In this document: positions 22,790 to 34,383 of the stretch, piece after piece
Numbering within the stretch: position 1 is the stretch's first letter
Layout: every line of letters starts with the position of its first letter
From: Marchantia polymorpha subsp. ruderalis
Lineage: Eukaryota > Streptophyta > Marchantiopsida > Marchantiales > Marchantiaceae
DNA: 64,000 nt
Assembly: GCA_037833965.1 (NCBI GenBank)
Contig: AP031358.1
Coordinates: 11,602,001 to 11,666,000 of the forward strand
Direction of reading: 5' to 3'
Program-made: the position numbers and the translations under genes
The notes under the pieces: generated by a model
Told to the model about the DNA's origin: nothing
What the model saw: the letters and a program-made list of their open reading frames with translations, nothing else
Database searches by the model: none

Positions 22790-23704
22790 GAGGAGCTCTA
22801 GTGTCTTAGGGTCTTAGGAAATTCTTATTCAGCAGCTTAGTGTTCACCATTGTCTTATATGGAACACAAGTGTGGGATACTGGTTGTAAGAAGACAGGTT
22901 GGCAGCATTTGAAGAGGGTGCAAAAGATATTCTTACAAGAAGAATTGGGTGTGAGTACCCACACTTCATATGCTATTCTTCTTGCGTAAAAAAATTGTCT
23001 AGCTCTTGAGGCTGAAGCTCTCTTTTTGACTATCACTTACGTCAAAAGAGTGATATATCTTGACTTTCTCTTGAAGCTTTGCATGCTACATGTTCCAAGG
23101 GGGTGGTTTGCAGATGTGGTGACTTGGTCTTGAAGTGGAATGTGACGGAATTCGATTGAGATTTGCAAACTATTGCCGTATGTGAGCGTATCAAAGAGTA
23201 ATTTTTCAACATTATTTGGAGCAGACAAAACACTAAAATGGGGTTTTAAAAACTTCATGTGAATCTCATGCTTGTTTATGGTGAGCAAAGATACTTACTT
23301 GTAGAGATCTCTACTTCTTTACGTCATATTATTGCTAGGCATAGAATAGTATTTACTAGTCTTGGGATTGAAGAAGTGATTTGGTTGAACATTGATAGTA
23401 GTGAACGTATTTGTAGACTATGTGATGGAAGAAAAGTTGACGATGAAGAGCATGTATTTCTTACTTGTACTAGATATGTAGAGATTAGAATGGCTCATAA
23501 AGTTGTTGTTGAGAATTTTTATTCTTTGTTTCAATTTGAACCTTATGATTTAAGTCCTTATTAGTTAACATTCTAGTGCTCTTGGCACTAGTTAGGGAAT
23601 TCTTTTGGTTTTTTCCTAAGTTGGAGTTGGATTGTTTATATTATATTTTTCAGCCTTTTGAACTTTGGGTACTGAGCTTGATCTATTTATCATTATCATT
23701 TTAT
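22790..23704 (+). mobile_element. 5'-truncated LINE copy, decayed
   Basis: This stretch matches 13630-14577 of the near-complete LINE from the late ORF2 region (the 'gtcttaggaaattcttattc' block) through the zinc knuckle (codons CRLCDGRKVDDEEHVFLTC, in the frame open from 23259) to the 3' UTR and its ATTTATC-like tail. The reading frame is broken by stops and small indels (for example near 22982 and 23100). It is a dead 5'-truncated insertion on the same strand as the full copy. Confidence 0.9.
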
Positions 23705-24660
23705 TTTGGTTAGGTGTTTATAAATCTCAACGCAAGTCAAAATTTGGATGAAAACTAGGAAGCAAATAAATAAAACCACCATTCTCATGATTTTGGCTAG
23801 ATTACTCGATCTCTTCTAATCAATCACATAGGACGCCAACGCAAAACAGTTTTCTTATAAGACGTATACTTTTTGGATACTAGTTATGTTATATTTATGC
23901 TAAACAATTTATTCTTCTTCCACTCGTATTTCATGACGCACACAAAATTTGGAAAGAGTGTTGGCCTACCTCTTAGTCCCGGTTCTCTACTCGACCAACG
24001 GATACTGAATAGTGTAAACCAACCAAATTTTTTCGCTCCAAGAATTCTAGATGACCTTTTTTTTAAATTTGAACTCTAAGAGTCGGCTTTTAGGCTCAAG
24101 AAGTTCATGTTTCAGGAAATCTCGTTTTTTTCAACAATAATTAACTACAGATAATCATAATATCGTAATTCTTTACCATCATTATTCACAATCCTCTCTC
24201 TTAAAGTTGTCTATTAGTAATAAAATGAATTTGATTATACCAAAATTGGATTATTTTTTCAAGAAATTTTCTTATTTTAGTAGTCTAGATGTTATAATAG
24301 ATTGATTACATACTTTAAAAAAGATATATGTTAGCATTAACATGTATATATAAAATTATCTAAGTGTGATGTATACGTTACATTTAGTTTGAAGTAATGA
24401 AATGACAATGAGATTCATAAAATAATGTTCATAATTTAATGGATGATATATTTGAAACATCAAAATTAAAGAAATGAATTTATCAGCTTTTAAAGAAAAT
24501 CAATTCACTTCATTGGTTCATGAATCCTCGTCATGATTTACAATTATCTATGATCAAATTAAAACTCTGGATATCTTAAAACTATGTATCAAAATTTTTT
24601 AAATTTATGGATGAAATCATGAAATACTCTATTCATCAATAACATGAAAAATAGGGTTAC
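23705..24660. other. AT-rich island, no gene seen
   Basis: AT-rich with no convincing coding frame. The adjoining minus-strand frame 24629-24937 (102 codons, no ATG at its start) is not recognised. Confidence 0.45.
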
Positions 24661-27314
24661 TAATCACCACATACCTATTTAATAATAATTTTAAACACAA
24701 AAAGTTCATCCGCAGTGAAGCAAAGTTTTGTAATGTTTCTTTGGATACTATGGTTGAGAACATCATTTGTCCAGAAAACTTGGAAATATAAAACTCAGCT
24801 ACTAAAATTCTTATTGTCTTGATACTGGGGGAGATACGCATTACCCATTTCGTTTCATCCATGTACGACTGGATGGGGTCGCCCCGTCCTAGAGGATAGT
24901 TAACTCTGTGCTGTAGTTTCTTATAGACAAGCGTCAACGGGTATCTCTTCCATATTCCTCACGCACTGAAGAAATGAGCGATTTCGTAAAAATAGCTCGA
25001 AGTCACTCATCTTCTTCAATAATTACATCCATCAGTGCAGTGCTTCTTGCCAATTGTTACGTTCACTTACTTGCTCACAATCCTTGAAATCAAGCATGAA
25101 GGTGACATGACAGTTCCTGCATCTGCGATATGATCATCTTTGAAGCACCAGGTCACTCTCATTCCAGACGTTCAAGTGGGCAAACGGGTCGCATGAACTT
25201 TGGCCCAAGTGATCTCCAAAACAACGAATTACTACTTTCTGGTGCAATGATCAATTGCGGGTTTGATTGCCTCATTTTGTCGTAGTCGTGATTGTAGGTT
25301 CTGATGAGCTCATTGTCACTAGAAACGTCGCCATTCTTGGCACCAGAGGATGATTAAAAGTATCAGATGTGCATCTAGAGCGCATCGTAAGGAGTCGCAT
25401 CAGTTGTATTGTTGTTCTGTGCGTGTGGTGGATTACGAAGATGGATTCGTGACGGAACTGATGCTCGGTATCGATTCTGACAACTACTACGCGAAATCGC
25501 AAGCGCTAGAAGGGTGAGCTATCAGCTGTTTATATCAGCGTACATGGTTTCACCGAGTGGCTTCACACAATCCAGAAAGACATGGGTGGTGACGAATATT
25601 CGAACGAAACATGAAAGGTCGACTTTGTGATCGATCGATCAAAGAAGCCCTCCCTCACCAGGTCCTTAAAGGTGCACGATGAGTTATCCAAGGTTGCAAG
25701 TCAACTAGTACTAGAACCTACGTTTTAGGATATTGATAGAGGTCAAGTATAATTCTTGAGAGAGTGGACACGAGGTCCTTATCGAATTCCCGATTCGCGA
25801 AATGATTGCTTCGTGCTTACTCGCACAAATGGTGCCTTGATGATAACACAAGACGAACTACACCTTAGCGTTGCAGAGCAGAGTCCACTTGAGCACTGGA
25901 AAAAGAGGAGCTTTTTAAGGAGTAACCGCCATGGCGGTTTGTTTGCTTGCTAGACTGAGATCAGCTCATGCTTGGCCGTTGGAAGCTTGAGTTGTAGGTT
26001 GCTACTGAAGCCGTCTTCACGTAGAAAGCAAGTGCTCTGTAATTAGCCAGTCACCATCGAGATTATCACGCAAGCAGCTAACCATGTGTACCACATCAAC
26101 TAATACGAAGACACTGACGGTTTGATAATCAGAGCAACGCTTTGTTTCGTAAAGTGCGATCTGGGAAGCGCAGATTTGTTTGTACTGTAAGAGACGGGGT
26201 TACTTGGTCTGTAAGTTTTGTACCTGGGTCCTGAGAATTGAAGCGATGGATAAATTGACAAGCGACAAAGAATGGACGATTGCAGTTCTGGCTAATCGAC
26301 TCTCAGTCTGCTGGTGGCGAGGAGAACAAGGTCACGGTAGTGAGAAAATGTCCATGCCCGTGGTGTGAATAGCAGAGTTTCTCGGGAAAGTCAAGCACAG
26401 ATCGAACGAATCGTCTAGAACTTTTCTGAAAGCTTGTCTGAACGAGTATGACAAGGTGGAGTTGTTGTCTGACACCGTCAGCGACCAACCTCCACGGGCT
26501 TGGATTCGGAGGACAGAAATTTTGAGATGCAGGCTCCAGTCATGGCTTGCATACATCATGAGTGCATAAGCATAGACTGATGCAGACAGACAGCTCTATC
26601 CACTTCATACACTGCTATGACGTGGACGGTAATTCCCATGGCGAAGGAGCATGGTTAGTTCTACAATCTCTCACGGAAGTGGCTTAAAAACGGATAAACC
26701 TCTGCAACTGCCGTAGAATCGTGAAAGATTACGATATCCTGGTCAGGATTTCTGTACTCTGCTGCCACACCAGTGGGCCAGCTTTTGGGCCCTGGGAATT
26801 TTCAATCCCAGATTTGTGTATTGTCTTACTACAATCATGACCGAGTTCTTACACCTTTCGGCCTTGGCGTAAACGAGCGGGTCACATTCAAACTGTGCCG
26901 AGTGTGCATCAGTAGGTACAGCTTCAGATATCTTCGTCCGACGCAAATGACGAAATGGCACAGTTGGTGCCCTGCGGGCAGTGGACCACTTGGAGCGTAG
27001 CCTGGACTCATGTCAGAGCGCACCTGAAGGTTCGTGTATGGGCATCGATGTGGCGCAATGACATGGGGTTTATTTCCGCTCGCTAACTCCGGTACCTCTG
27101 TCTCTCCAGAAATCTGAACTCATCGATCGTCACAATGTGAAGACTGCAGCCTATTTCCAGAATTGACACTGAAATCAACAAATCAAGAGAAGAAGGGGCT
27201 CTCAGAACTCAGCTGTGAAATCAAACCGGCTCGTTGCTGCTGCTCTGTGTTCTTCTGTTCCGTCTTTGTACTTAATCTGTTCGATTGATCTGGCCACGAC
27301 TAGAATCTTCGGAG
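24661..27314. other. Intergenic, no recognisable gene
   Basis: Mid-GC sequence upstream of the first Bet v 1-like gene. Only short frames were seen, with no motif. No clear TATA box was found at the spacing used by the other cluster genes. Confidence 0.45.
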
Positions 27315-27975
27315 ATGCCTACTTTCGAGTGCGAGGTCGAACTAGATGTAGCTACCGCCGCCGTCTGGCAAGCTCTGAAGGAGCAAGATACAATTTTCCC
27401 CCAAATCTTGCCGGAGTCCATCAGCAGCGTCGAGCACCTGTCAGGATTTGAAGGGCAGCCCGGCTCTGTCCGACTCATCATGTTCAGCCCAAGTAAGTGA
27501 CCATGCCGTTTCTTGCTTTCTTTTCAGTAAATTCTATCTCTCCATCGTTAAGAAATTCGAGGAAGAGAGAGAGAGAGATGTTCCGGAAGTTTCAAGTTTC
27601 GTCAATTGACTGGTGTTTGTATACTGGGCCCGATGGTGAGCGACAGGGAAGAAGAAATCTTTCTTCTCTCGATCCAAGGTTGCTGTCGAGGGCACGTTCG
27701 TGAAGGAGAAGCTCGTGACTCTGTACGATCCAGGATACACTGCGACATCGGAGGAAGTTGAGGGCGGGCATCTAGCTCAGGGTTTCAGCAAGTGGGTGAG
27801 CACGACGAGAGTGATCCCAATCGGCCCGGACAGGTGCCGGTTGAACTTCGCTACGTACTACGAGGGCGGAAGGAAGAAAAGCGAAGTAGAGAAAGCGGTG
27901 CAGAAGGCGAAGGAGGGCATCGTCAAAGCATACAAGGAATTAGAGGAGTATTTGAAGAGTACTTGCAATGGGTAG
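27315..27975 (+). CDS. Bet v 1/PR-10-like protein, copy 1 (splice uncertain)
   Basis: Exon 1 is 27315-27492 (ATG at 27315, donor gtaagt). It encodes MPTFECEVELDVATAAVW and onward, with the ligand-pocket loop region FEGQPGSV, one residue longer than in the other copies. The exon 2 frame (…FVKEKLVTLYDPGYTATSEEVEGG…) ends at TAG 27973-27975. The most natural acceptor, after a pyrimidine tract at 27677-27678, throws the frame by one base. An in-frame acceptor at 27645-27646 adds a basic segment (RKKKSFFSRSK) seen in no other copy. The fold is a hydrophobic pocket that binds small lipophilic ligands in the cytosol. This is the most divergent copy: the usual VPEGG segment is AVEG and its C-terminus is KSTCNG. 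It may be a diverged gene or an early pseudogene. Confidence 0.65.
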
Positions 27976-30870
27976 TTGTAGTAGCCACTCCGATCCGAAG
28001 CTTTCTGTATCCATATTCTGTCCTGCGCGAAACAAGTCGCACTCCCATCATGAACGCTTACTTGTAAATTAGGGTTTGCCAGTTTTGCAGTATCCCCACC
28101 TACACCTGTGTACATCTTTCGGCTTTTGGACGGTACTCTCATCGTTAATGCTTCAGCTTTACAAGCTAAGCTACTCTAAATCGATTGCTCCGTCTAATTA
28201 ACACTTTATTTTTTCGACCCGGTAGACATGCATCTGCACTTGCAAGCTTTTGCACCAGATGTTCTGATTGCAGCACGATGCTTGCTCGAATTTCTGTTAT
28301 GTGTAAGTGTTCTATTAGTGGACGGAAGCTCCACATTGGACTGCTTGTACGGTTTCTTCTCGAACATTCCTGTAGGAAGATTGTACTGTGGTCAATCTCT
28401 ACACGACTTGATTAGCACGATGTCCGTGCTCGATGCAATCGAGTGGAACGTGGAAGTGGTGGGGAGGTTTCACTCTGGCCCAAAAGCTGGAGAGTGGGGT
28501 TTAGTTAGTGTCGAAAAAGGATTGAAGTCATCAATGCTGAGACACCATCCTCACAGATCCGGCAAGGATGATAAAAGCATCATCCTTGCCTTTTAACCAC
28601 ACGCATGCGTACCGATGGGAAATTTCTGAGGTCACTTTCGGGATCCTGAGAGCAGAAGAAAGAGGTGTTCCTTCACGCGAGCGATGGTGAGTTCTGGAAC
28701 ATCACAAATTGAGATCTAAAATCTTATCATCACCGACAGGACGAGTTCAGTGTTGCCTGACGGTAACACTGTAATCAGGTAGAGAATACGCTCGTCGATC
28801 CGCGTCGGGACTGGAAGTTATTCTGTGAATGACATCAGCACCGGTATTCCTGAATTCGTTCGTGGCTTCGTGGAAAACTCTGCGCTGACATTCTGGTGTC
28901 GTGGCGGGCTGCTCGAAGAGAAAACCGATTCTTATATTCATTAAGGGTTGGTCAACGAGCTCTGTGAAATCAGAAAGAGGTTTGAGGATCTGAACATGAC
29001 TAGCAGGCATTAACAAAGCCTGTTTCGTATCGAAATTTCTGATACGAAATTGCTGGTGACTTGCAACTCTCTAAACGTCCTCATCTGCAAAGAACAAATC
29101 TCATCTCTAGAGAGACCAAGACGAACCTTCTCACTACGATACGTCGTCTCTGAAGGCAGTATTGTGCTGAACATAAGTGATCAGCGACCGGGAACAACTG
29201 AAAAGTTGGAGTCCACTGGTAAGCATGCACTTTTCGGAGGTGTACTTCCATCTTCTTTCAAAGTATGCGTCAGTATTCGTGACTGATGCCAACACGTCGA
29301 CAGGCACGACGTGTTACTGTACTCTTAGTCTGTTAGTCGTACGTGGGACAGAGGTAACACGTCTGGAGCATTTAGTATATCATATCCATGAGCCAAAGAT
29401 GGAGTTACTGCTGGCCTCTCAAACAACAAGTTTCCTAACCTGGTCCAGCATTTCTTAAGCTCAGTCACATGTAATAGATTTCACAGAGAATTTCAATTTA
29501 TGTAACTTTTTAATTTTTTACATTTGCAAGCACAGGGTTCGTAAAGAGTTCACTTATTGGCCTAAATTTTGAGTTATAGGATGCATAGAATCCTACACTT
29601 TCATAACGCTCTTACTATACTAGGGTATGGTTATCACTTTTAACCAAACTCTGAATATTATAATTTGAAACGTTTATACATTGTTTTGAAGGAACACAGG
29701 CCCCATATTATGTAGATAATCGAAGTATCATAGAAGCAAGAGTTTATATTTTACATGGTGATGCTATAGAATCTACCCTGTCCTGACCGAACGGGTGGGT
29801 CTTGATAGGGTATAAGATGCCTTAATATCTGTCTGATATCGTAAGTTTTGGTGTGCATCATGACGATTGAATTTACTGATCTGAGGGCAGAGAGTCTGGA
29901 CTTCTCTCTTGATGATTTCTGGTGAGATCTGGTAAGACTACCTCGACCTTTTGGGTGGAACAAACCCACCTGAAAGCCTACCATGGTCAACTGCTCTGGG
30001 GCGAATGAGGAACGTGAAGTGACAAGAGCCTAGAAGCTTTTACTCTTGGTGGGGCTACTCTCATGACTCGTCAAGTGAATGAAGAAAGTTGTAGGTTCAG
30101 ATGCGAGCTCAGGAGGACAGGCAAAGCTAAGGCTGAGATGCTTTTCATAGAAACCGACCATGCATTCGAACAGCACATGACTTGTCAACAACCCAGCTTA
30201 GGACCCTGCTTTTCAGCCGAATACCTCATAGTTCTCGAGTCAAATCCGCAGCTTTGATTTCATTGAGCCTCCGACTTTCTCTCCTCAAATGCTCATTCAA
30301 GTTTGGGCAGAATGATTTTTACGAGACCCTATCCTGAATTCTGATTTGCAAAGATTGGGCTTGGATAGAGGAAAATCTTTCCTCTACCTATATATGACGT
30401 GCCTTGATACGGTAGCTTCTTATACTCCAGGCTAACTTGTGATGTATCAATTAGAGCCAAGGTTGGCAGAGGCCCCATTGCCCACCATGAGAAAGTACAG
30501 CACGAACGTGCTCGTAAACTACGAATGCCAAGTTTCATATTTCTTGTTTCTTGACCTGAGAAAGTTGGCAATTTTCAACAAGGGGAATCTGCCCTAAAGC
30601 TTAACATTTACACCACGTCGTACAAGCTGAAAGTTGTAGCGAGGGACAACAGTCAAAGGACGTAGATGTGAAAAGGATTTGTTTCCAGAGGGAAGGTAGT
30701 CAAATGCCGGTGCTGAGCGTGCAGCAAGTCACTGAAAAGAATGAGAAGGTTCTCGTACGTCAACTGCAGAGTCAATGATCGAATTCCACGTGAAGCTTTT
30801 CTCCTACCCCGAAGACACAAAAGATTTGTGCACTCGCCTGTGTTCCACGGCCACAGTGGCATCCGAACAA
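27976..30870. other. Intergenic between Bet v 1-like copies 1 and 2
   Basis: No recognised gene. A 122-codon ATG frame at 28228-28596 (starts MHLHLQAFAPDVLIAARCLLEFLL) has no known motif and no supporting context. It contains a perfect hairpin at its 3' end (28561-28590). A mildly AT-rich patch lies at 29460-29740. Confidence 0.45.
28561..28590. repeat. Perfect 12-bp hairpin followed by T-run
   Basis: Arms ggcaaggatgat (28561-28572) and atcatccttgcc (28579-28590) pair exactly around a 6-base loop and are followed by TTTT. It looks like a bacterial terminator, but in a plant nuclear setting that meaning does not apply. It may be chance or a small foldback. Confidence 0.75.
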
Positions 30871-30876
30871 GGCCAC

Positions 30877-30883
30877 TATTTAA
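30877..30883 (+). promoter_or_regulatory. TATA-like box for Bet v 1-like copy 2
   Basis: TATTTAA in the context 'ccactatttaagc', 142 bp before the ATG at 31025. Copies 3 to 7 have comparable boxes at 134-176 bp. Confidence 0.5.
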
Positions 30884-31024
30884 GCTGCAATACTTCGAGC
30901 ATTCCAGCATCCAGAATACTTGCCAATCATCTACGTCAGTTTCGGAGTCACAAACACTGTCCGAAAGATCTCTGAGCTCACTTCTGGACCCCTCGAACTC
31001 CTCAGATTACACCAGCCCTCAATC

Positions 31025-31753
31025 ATGCCTTCATTCCAGCATGAGGTCGAGTTGGGAGTCTCTGCACCCACCATGTGGAACAGTCTGAAGGATCAGAACA
31101 CGCTCTTTCCCAAGCTTATGCCCGAGGCTATTGCTAGCATTGAGATGATCCAGGGTGCAGGAGAGCCTGGCACTATTCGTCAGATCAACTTCACACCCAG
31201 TAAGCGTCAGCCGTCTTTCTTCCGAGCATACTGCTGTCGTCGTCGTTTTTGACATTAGTTAGTGCACAGTGATTGCATCAGCTTGAGCAGGATGTGCGAT
31301 ATGATATACCAATGTAATGTGCAGAGGTATATGGGTCATTCTTAGTGAACCTCTGATCTCACACTGAAGTATTCAGTCTGCAATGCGTTGATGCTCTTGA
31401 TTTCATCAACATTTAATGCTTCGGAATCTCGGACGCTGTCATCTCTGTTTTCAGTGGCCACAGCAAATGGTGGATTCGCATTTGTTAAGGAGAAGCTTCT
31501 GAGTATCGATCTGGAGAAATTTTCGGCCGTATCCGAGGAGGTGGAGGGAGGAAACAAGGGTGCTTTCGGCTTCACGAAGTGGGTGCACGAGATCAAGATT
31601 GTACCAGTCGACGACAAGACTTCAAAGTTGGTGTTCTCGGCAGAATATGAGGGTGGATCTGAGGACGCGGCTAGTAAGGCGGTCGCTCGGGCCAAGGAAT
31701 ATCTCACCAAAGCCTTCAAAACCTTTGAGGAGCACATCAAGAGCAGCGCTTAG
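31025..31753 (+). CDS. Bet v 1/PR-10-like protein, copy 2
   Basis: Exon 1 is 31025-31199 (175 nt) and exon 2 is 31455-31753 (299 nt), with a GT-AG intron of 255 bp in phase 1. The predicted protein has 157 residues, close to the usual 155-160 of the family. It starts MPSFQHEVELGVSAPTMW. The glycine-rich loop is degenerate (GAGEPGTI instead of GEGGPGSV), and the region after the intron reads ATANGGFAFVKEKLL, three residues longer than in copies 3-7. The C-terminal helix (KEYLTKAFKTFEEHIKSSA) is intact. Bet v 1-fold proteins hold hydrophobic ligands such as flavonoids or cytokinins in an internal cavity, and some are enzymes; the ligand here is unknown. The gene appears functional. Confidence 0.88.
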
Positions 31754-33453
31754 TTTGACCAGGTCTCGGTTCCCGCTGTGATTTATATAGCTCATTACGA
31801 TTGGTTACCAAGAATTTGTTGCGTACTATAAGCCAGCTGATCACAATATGAGTAACACTTCGGCTACTCCCAGCCGAGAAATAGATCTCTCCGTTTGGCT
31901 GACTGGCTGAGTTTTTCTACAAGTCCTCGTCAGCCTCCACTGGAAGCCATGGAAATGTTCCGAGAGCGCAACTTGTATCAGTGGTTTCTGTAAATAAGAT
32001 GAAGAAACAAAAATCTTGTCAACCTGGTCTACAGTTGCATTTTCTTTTATCCTATCTTGACAAATCGTAATCTTCATTTACAACGAACGTGGTGATGAGA
32101 CATAGTTCGTAATTAAAGATATTCAAGTTGCTGGATCCATTCAACAAATCATATCAAGGGTAGAGATAAATAACTTTTCAAGCTTGCTTAAAATTATATT
32201 ATCTTGAAATCTTCGATTCGACAGACTATGATGAGGATCGAGAACAGGATAGAAGAGGTTGAGAGGTTAATGGCTTCAAATCGGAACTTGAAAACCACAT
32301 CTACTGATTAAATTAACCTCATCACTTGTGGAAGGTCTTCAAATTGAAAACATCTCGAAACTCCACAGGAGGCAGATTGAAGGTTTCACTCTGTAGAATG
32401 GAGGCACCTTCCTCTGGATTGGCAAGTGAATGTAATCATAAAAAAAATAATTTTTTCAAGCACATGTTCGACCTCCAAGGTGAATTCAATAACTTGACTT
32501 CAAATGTGAAAAAGTGGACGCTGTAGGAATAATCTGAGATTTCCAGGAATCTTCGGAGCCCGACTTCGGTAATAAAGTAAATATATCCACTCAGCGCTAC
32601 TTTCCATACTCGATCGGACTCCAACTGTAGACTTTTTTTTATCACTAGGCAGGTGCTCAGAGGAAGAGCCCTCTTATGAATCTTGAGCCGGACGACTCTC
32701 TACGAGGGCAGCGTTTCAAGCTTTTGGTTGAGCTCAATAGATCCTCGTCATCTTTCTTCGCACAATAGGCTACTCTTCTTCTGCAATGCGGGTCATACAC
32801 CTTGAGCAAAACCAGTACAATTCGTCATCAGCGTAGATGAAAATTGCTGCCGATTCGCAATATGATTCATGGATCAGTCGGACCAACACGGATAGTGAGG
32901 TCCATAATCTTGGTGCACTCGGATATCCGACATGCTAAAGTATCAGCTGCGGCTGTTTTTGCATCACATTAGCTCACATCAGCAGAGTACATGTACTTTC
33001 TGTCCAGTAAATCTGCTGTCACCTCGTTTCAACTTTTAGGTAGGCCTGCCCTTCAACGAAACGCGCTTTCGCTTCTGAATTGGTCCACGCATGCCATAGG
33101 CCATGAAGCTCCAGGAATAGAAGGACCACGTCATCGTCGTCTTGGGGTCCATCGGAGTGGAAACTCACCACCGTCGCTGCAATCGAAGGGCTCGAAACAG
33201 AGCCGCTCCAGTCAACCCGAGGCACATATGGCAAGCAAATTCGTAAAGCTGGTCTCGAAGCCCCACAGAACGGCAAGATGCGAATCTGTTCCAGCCTTCA
33301 GTCAAGCCGCTGCATGGAACCTGTTGACAAAGTAAGCTGAAATTTTTCTGAAACTAGCCGCACCAAAGTCCGCCTAAAGTCTGCTTCAAGAGTCTTCAGA
33401 CTGGGTCCCGTGGTCACAACCGTGATTCCACCCATTCACATCTCAGTGCTCCC
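31754..33453. other. Intergenic between copies 2 and 3
   Basis: Only short frames, no recognised gene. Nothing specific was seen. Confidence 0.5.
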
Positions 33454-33460
33454 TATTTAA
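33454..33460 (+). promoter_or_regulatory. TATA-like box for Bet v 1-like copy 3
   Basis: TATTTAA in the context 'ctccctatttaagcac', 140 bp before the ATG at 33594. Confidence 0.55.
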
Positions 33461-33593
33461 GCACTTCAGATGGGCACGTCTCAGCATCACTCACTTCCTA
33501 CTTCCGCAGCAAACTTTCAATACCTGGACTTCTGTCGACAATCTCTTTCCGCATTACACTCAATTTCTCAGCTCGACTTCTTCCATTTCGACA

Positions 33594-34383
33594 ATGCCTT
33601 CCTTCAAGCATGAGGTTGAGTTGGAAGTGTCTGCCGCCACCATGTGGGCAGCCATGAAGGACCAGAACGAGATCTTCCCCAAGATCATGCCGGAGGCAGT
33701 TAGCAGCATTGAGATTGTGGAGGGTGAAGGAGGCCCAGGATCCGTCCGCCTTGTCAAGTTCGGACCAAGTAAGCAGCTCCACTGACATGTCGCTTCATAC
33801 GCTTGGACCATAATTTGATCAGTTCTGCAGGATCCTGTCTGTATTCATGTCTTCTAGGTACATGTAGATGTACACAATATAAGAATGTCACCGTCGATAG
33901 AGTTCTGACAATAATCCGAGACGATTCGAAGGCAGTAGCGTTTAGGAGGAGGATTGAAATTTACATTCGGATCGCGTTCATGCATTTGATTCATGAGGCT
34001 AGACATTTTATCTGCGGGTTTCAAAGAGCTAACTTTCATGAACTCTCAAGTGCTGTGTACTCACGGCGGACGTGATGTGATGTCCTTGTTCAGTGGTTCC
34101 GGAAGGTGGATTCGTGAAGGAGCGCATCGTGAGCCTGGACATCGAAGGCTTCTCCGTTGTGTCCGAGGAGGTCGAAGGAGGACACTTGGTGCAGTTCGGA
34201 TTCACCAAGTGGGTGCAGACTCTGAAGTTGATCTCCACCGGGAACAACTCATCGAAACTGGTCATCTCTGCCGAGTTTGAAGGTGCATCAGAAGAGAACG
34301 CAGCGAAGTCCGGTGAAATCACGAAGCAAGGACTCACCCACACTTTCAAGGCACTAGAGCAATACGTGAAGAGCAAAGCTTGA
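33594..34383 (+). CDS. Bet v 1/PR-10-like protein, copy 3
   Basis: Exon 1 is 33594-33768 (175 nt) and exon 2 is 34094-34383 (290 nt), with a 325-bp GT-AG intron in phase 1 that splits codon 59. The protein has 154 residues. It starts MPSFKHEVELEVSAATMW and has the family's glycine-rich loop GEGGPGSV followed by RLVKFGPS. It continues VPEGGFVKERIVSLD, the conserved EEVEGGH strand, KWVQTLKL, and a long C-terminal helix ending ALEQYVKSKA. This is the same layout as angiosperm PR-10 proteins, whose single intron also falls near codon 62. It is most like copy 6, especially in exon 2. It is predicted to be cytosolic (no signal peptide). All expected segments are present, so it is probably functional. 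Confidence 0.92.

Noticed and set aside
24629..24937. 102-codon minus frame beside an AT-rich island
   Set aside because: Starts without ATG, no recognised domain; it may be an old transposon remnant but cannot be supported.
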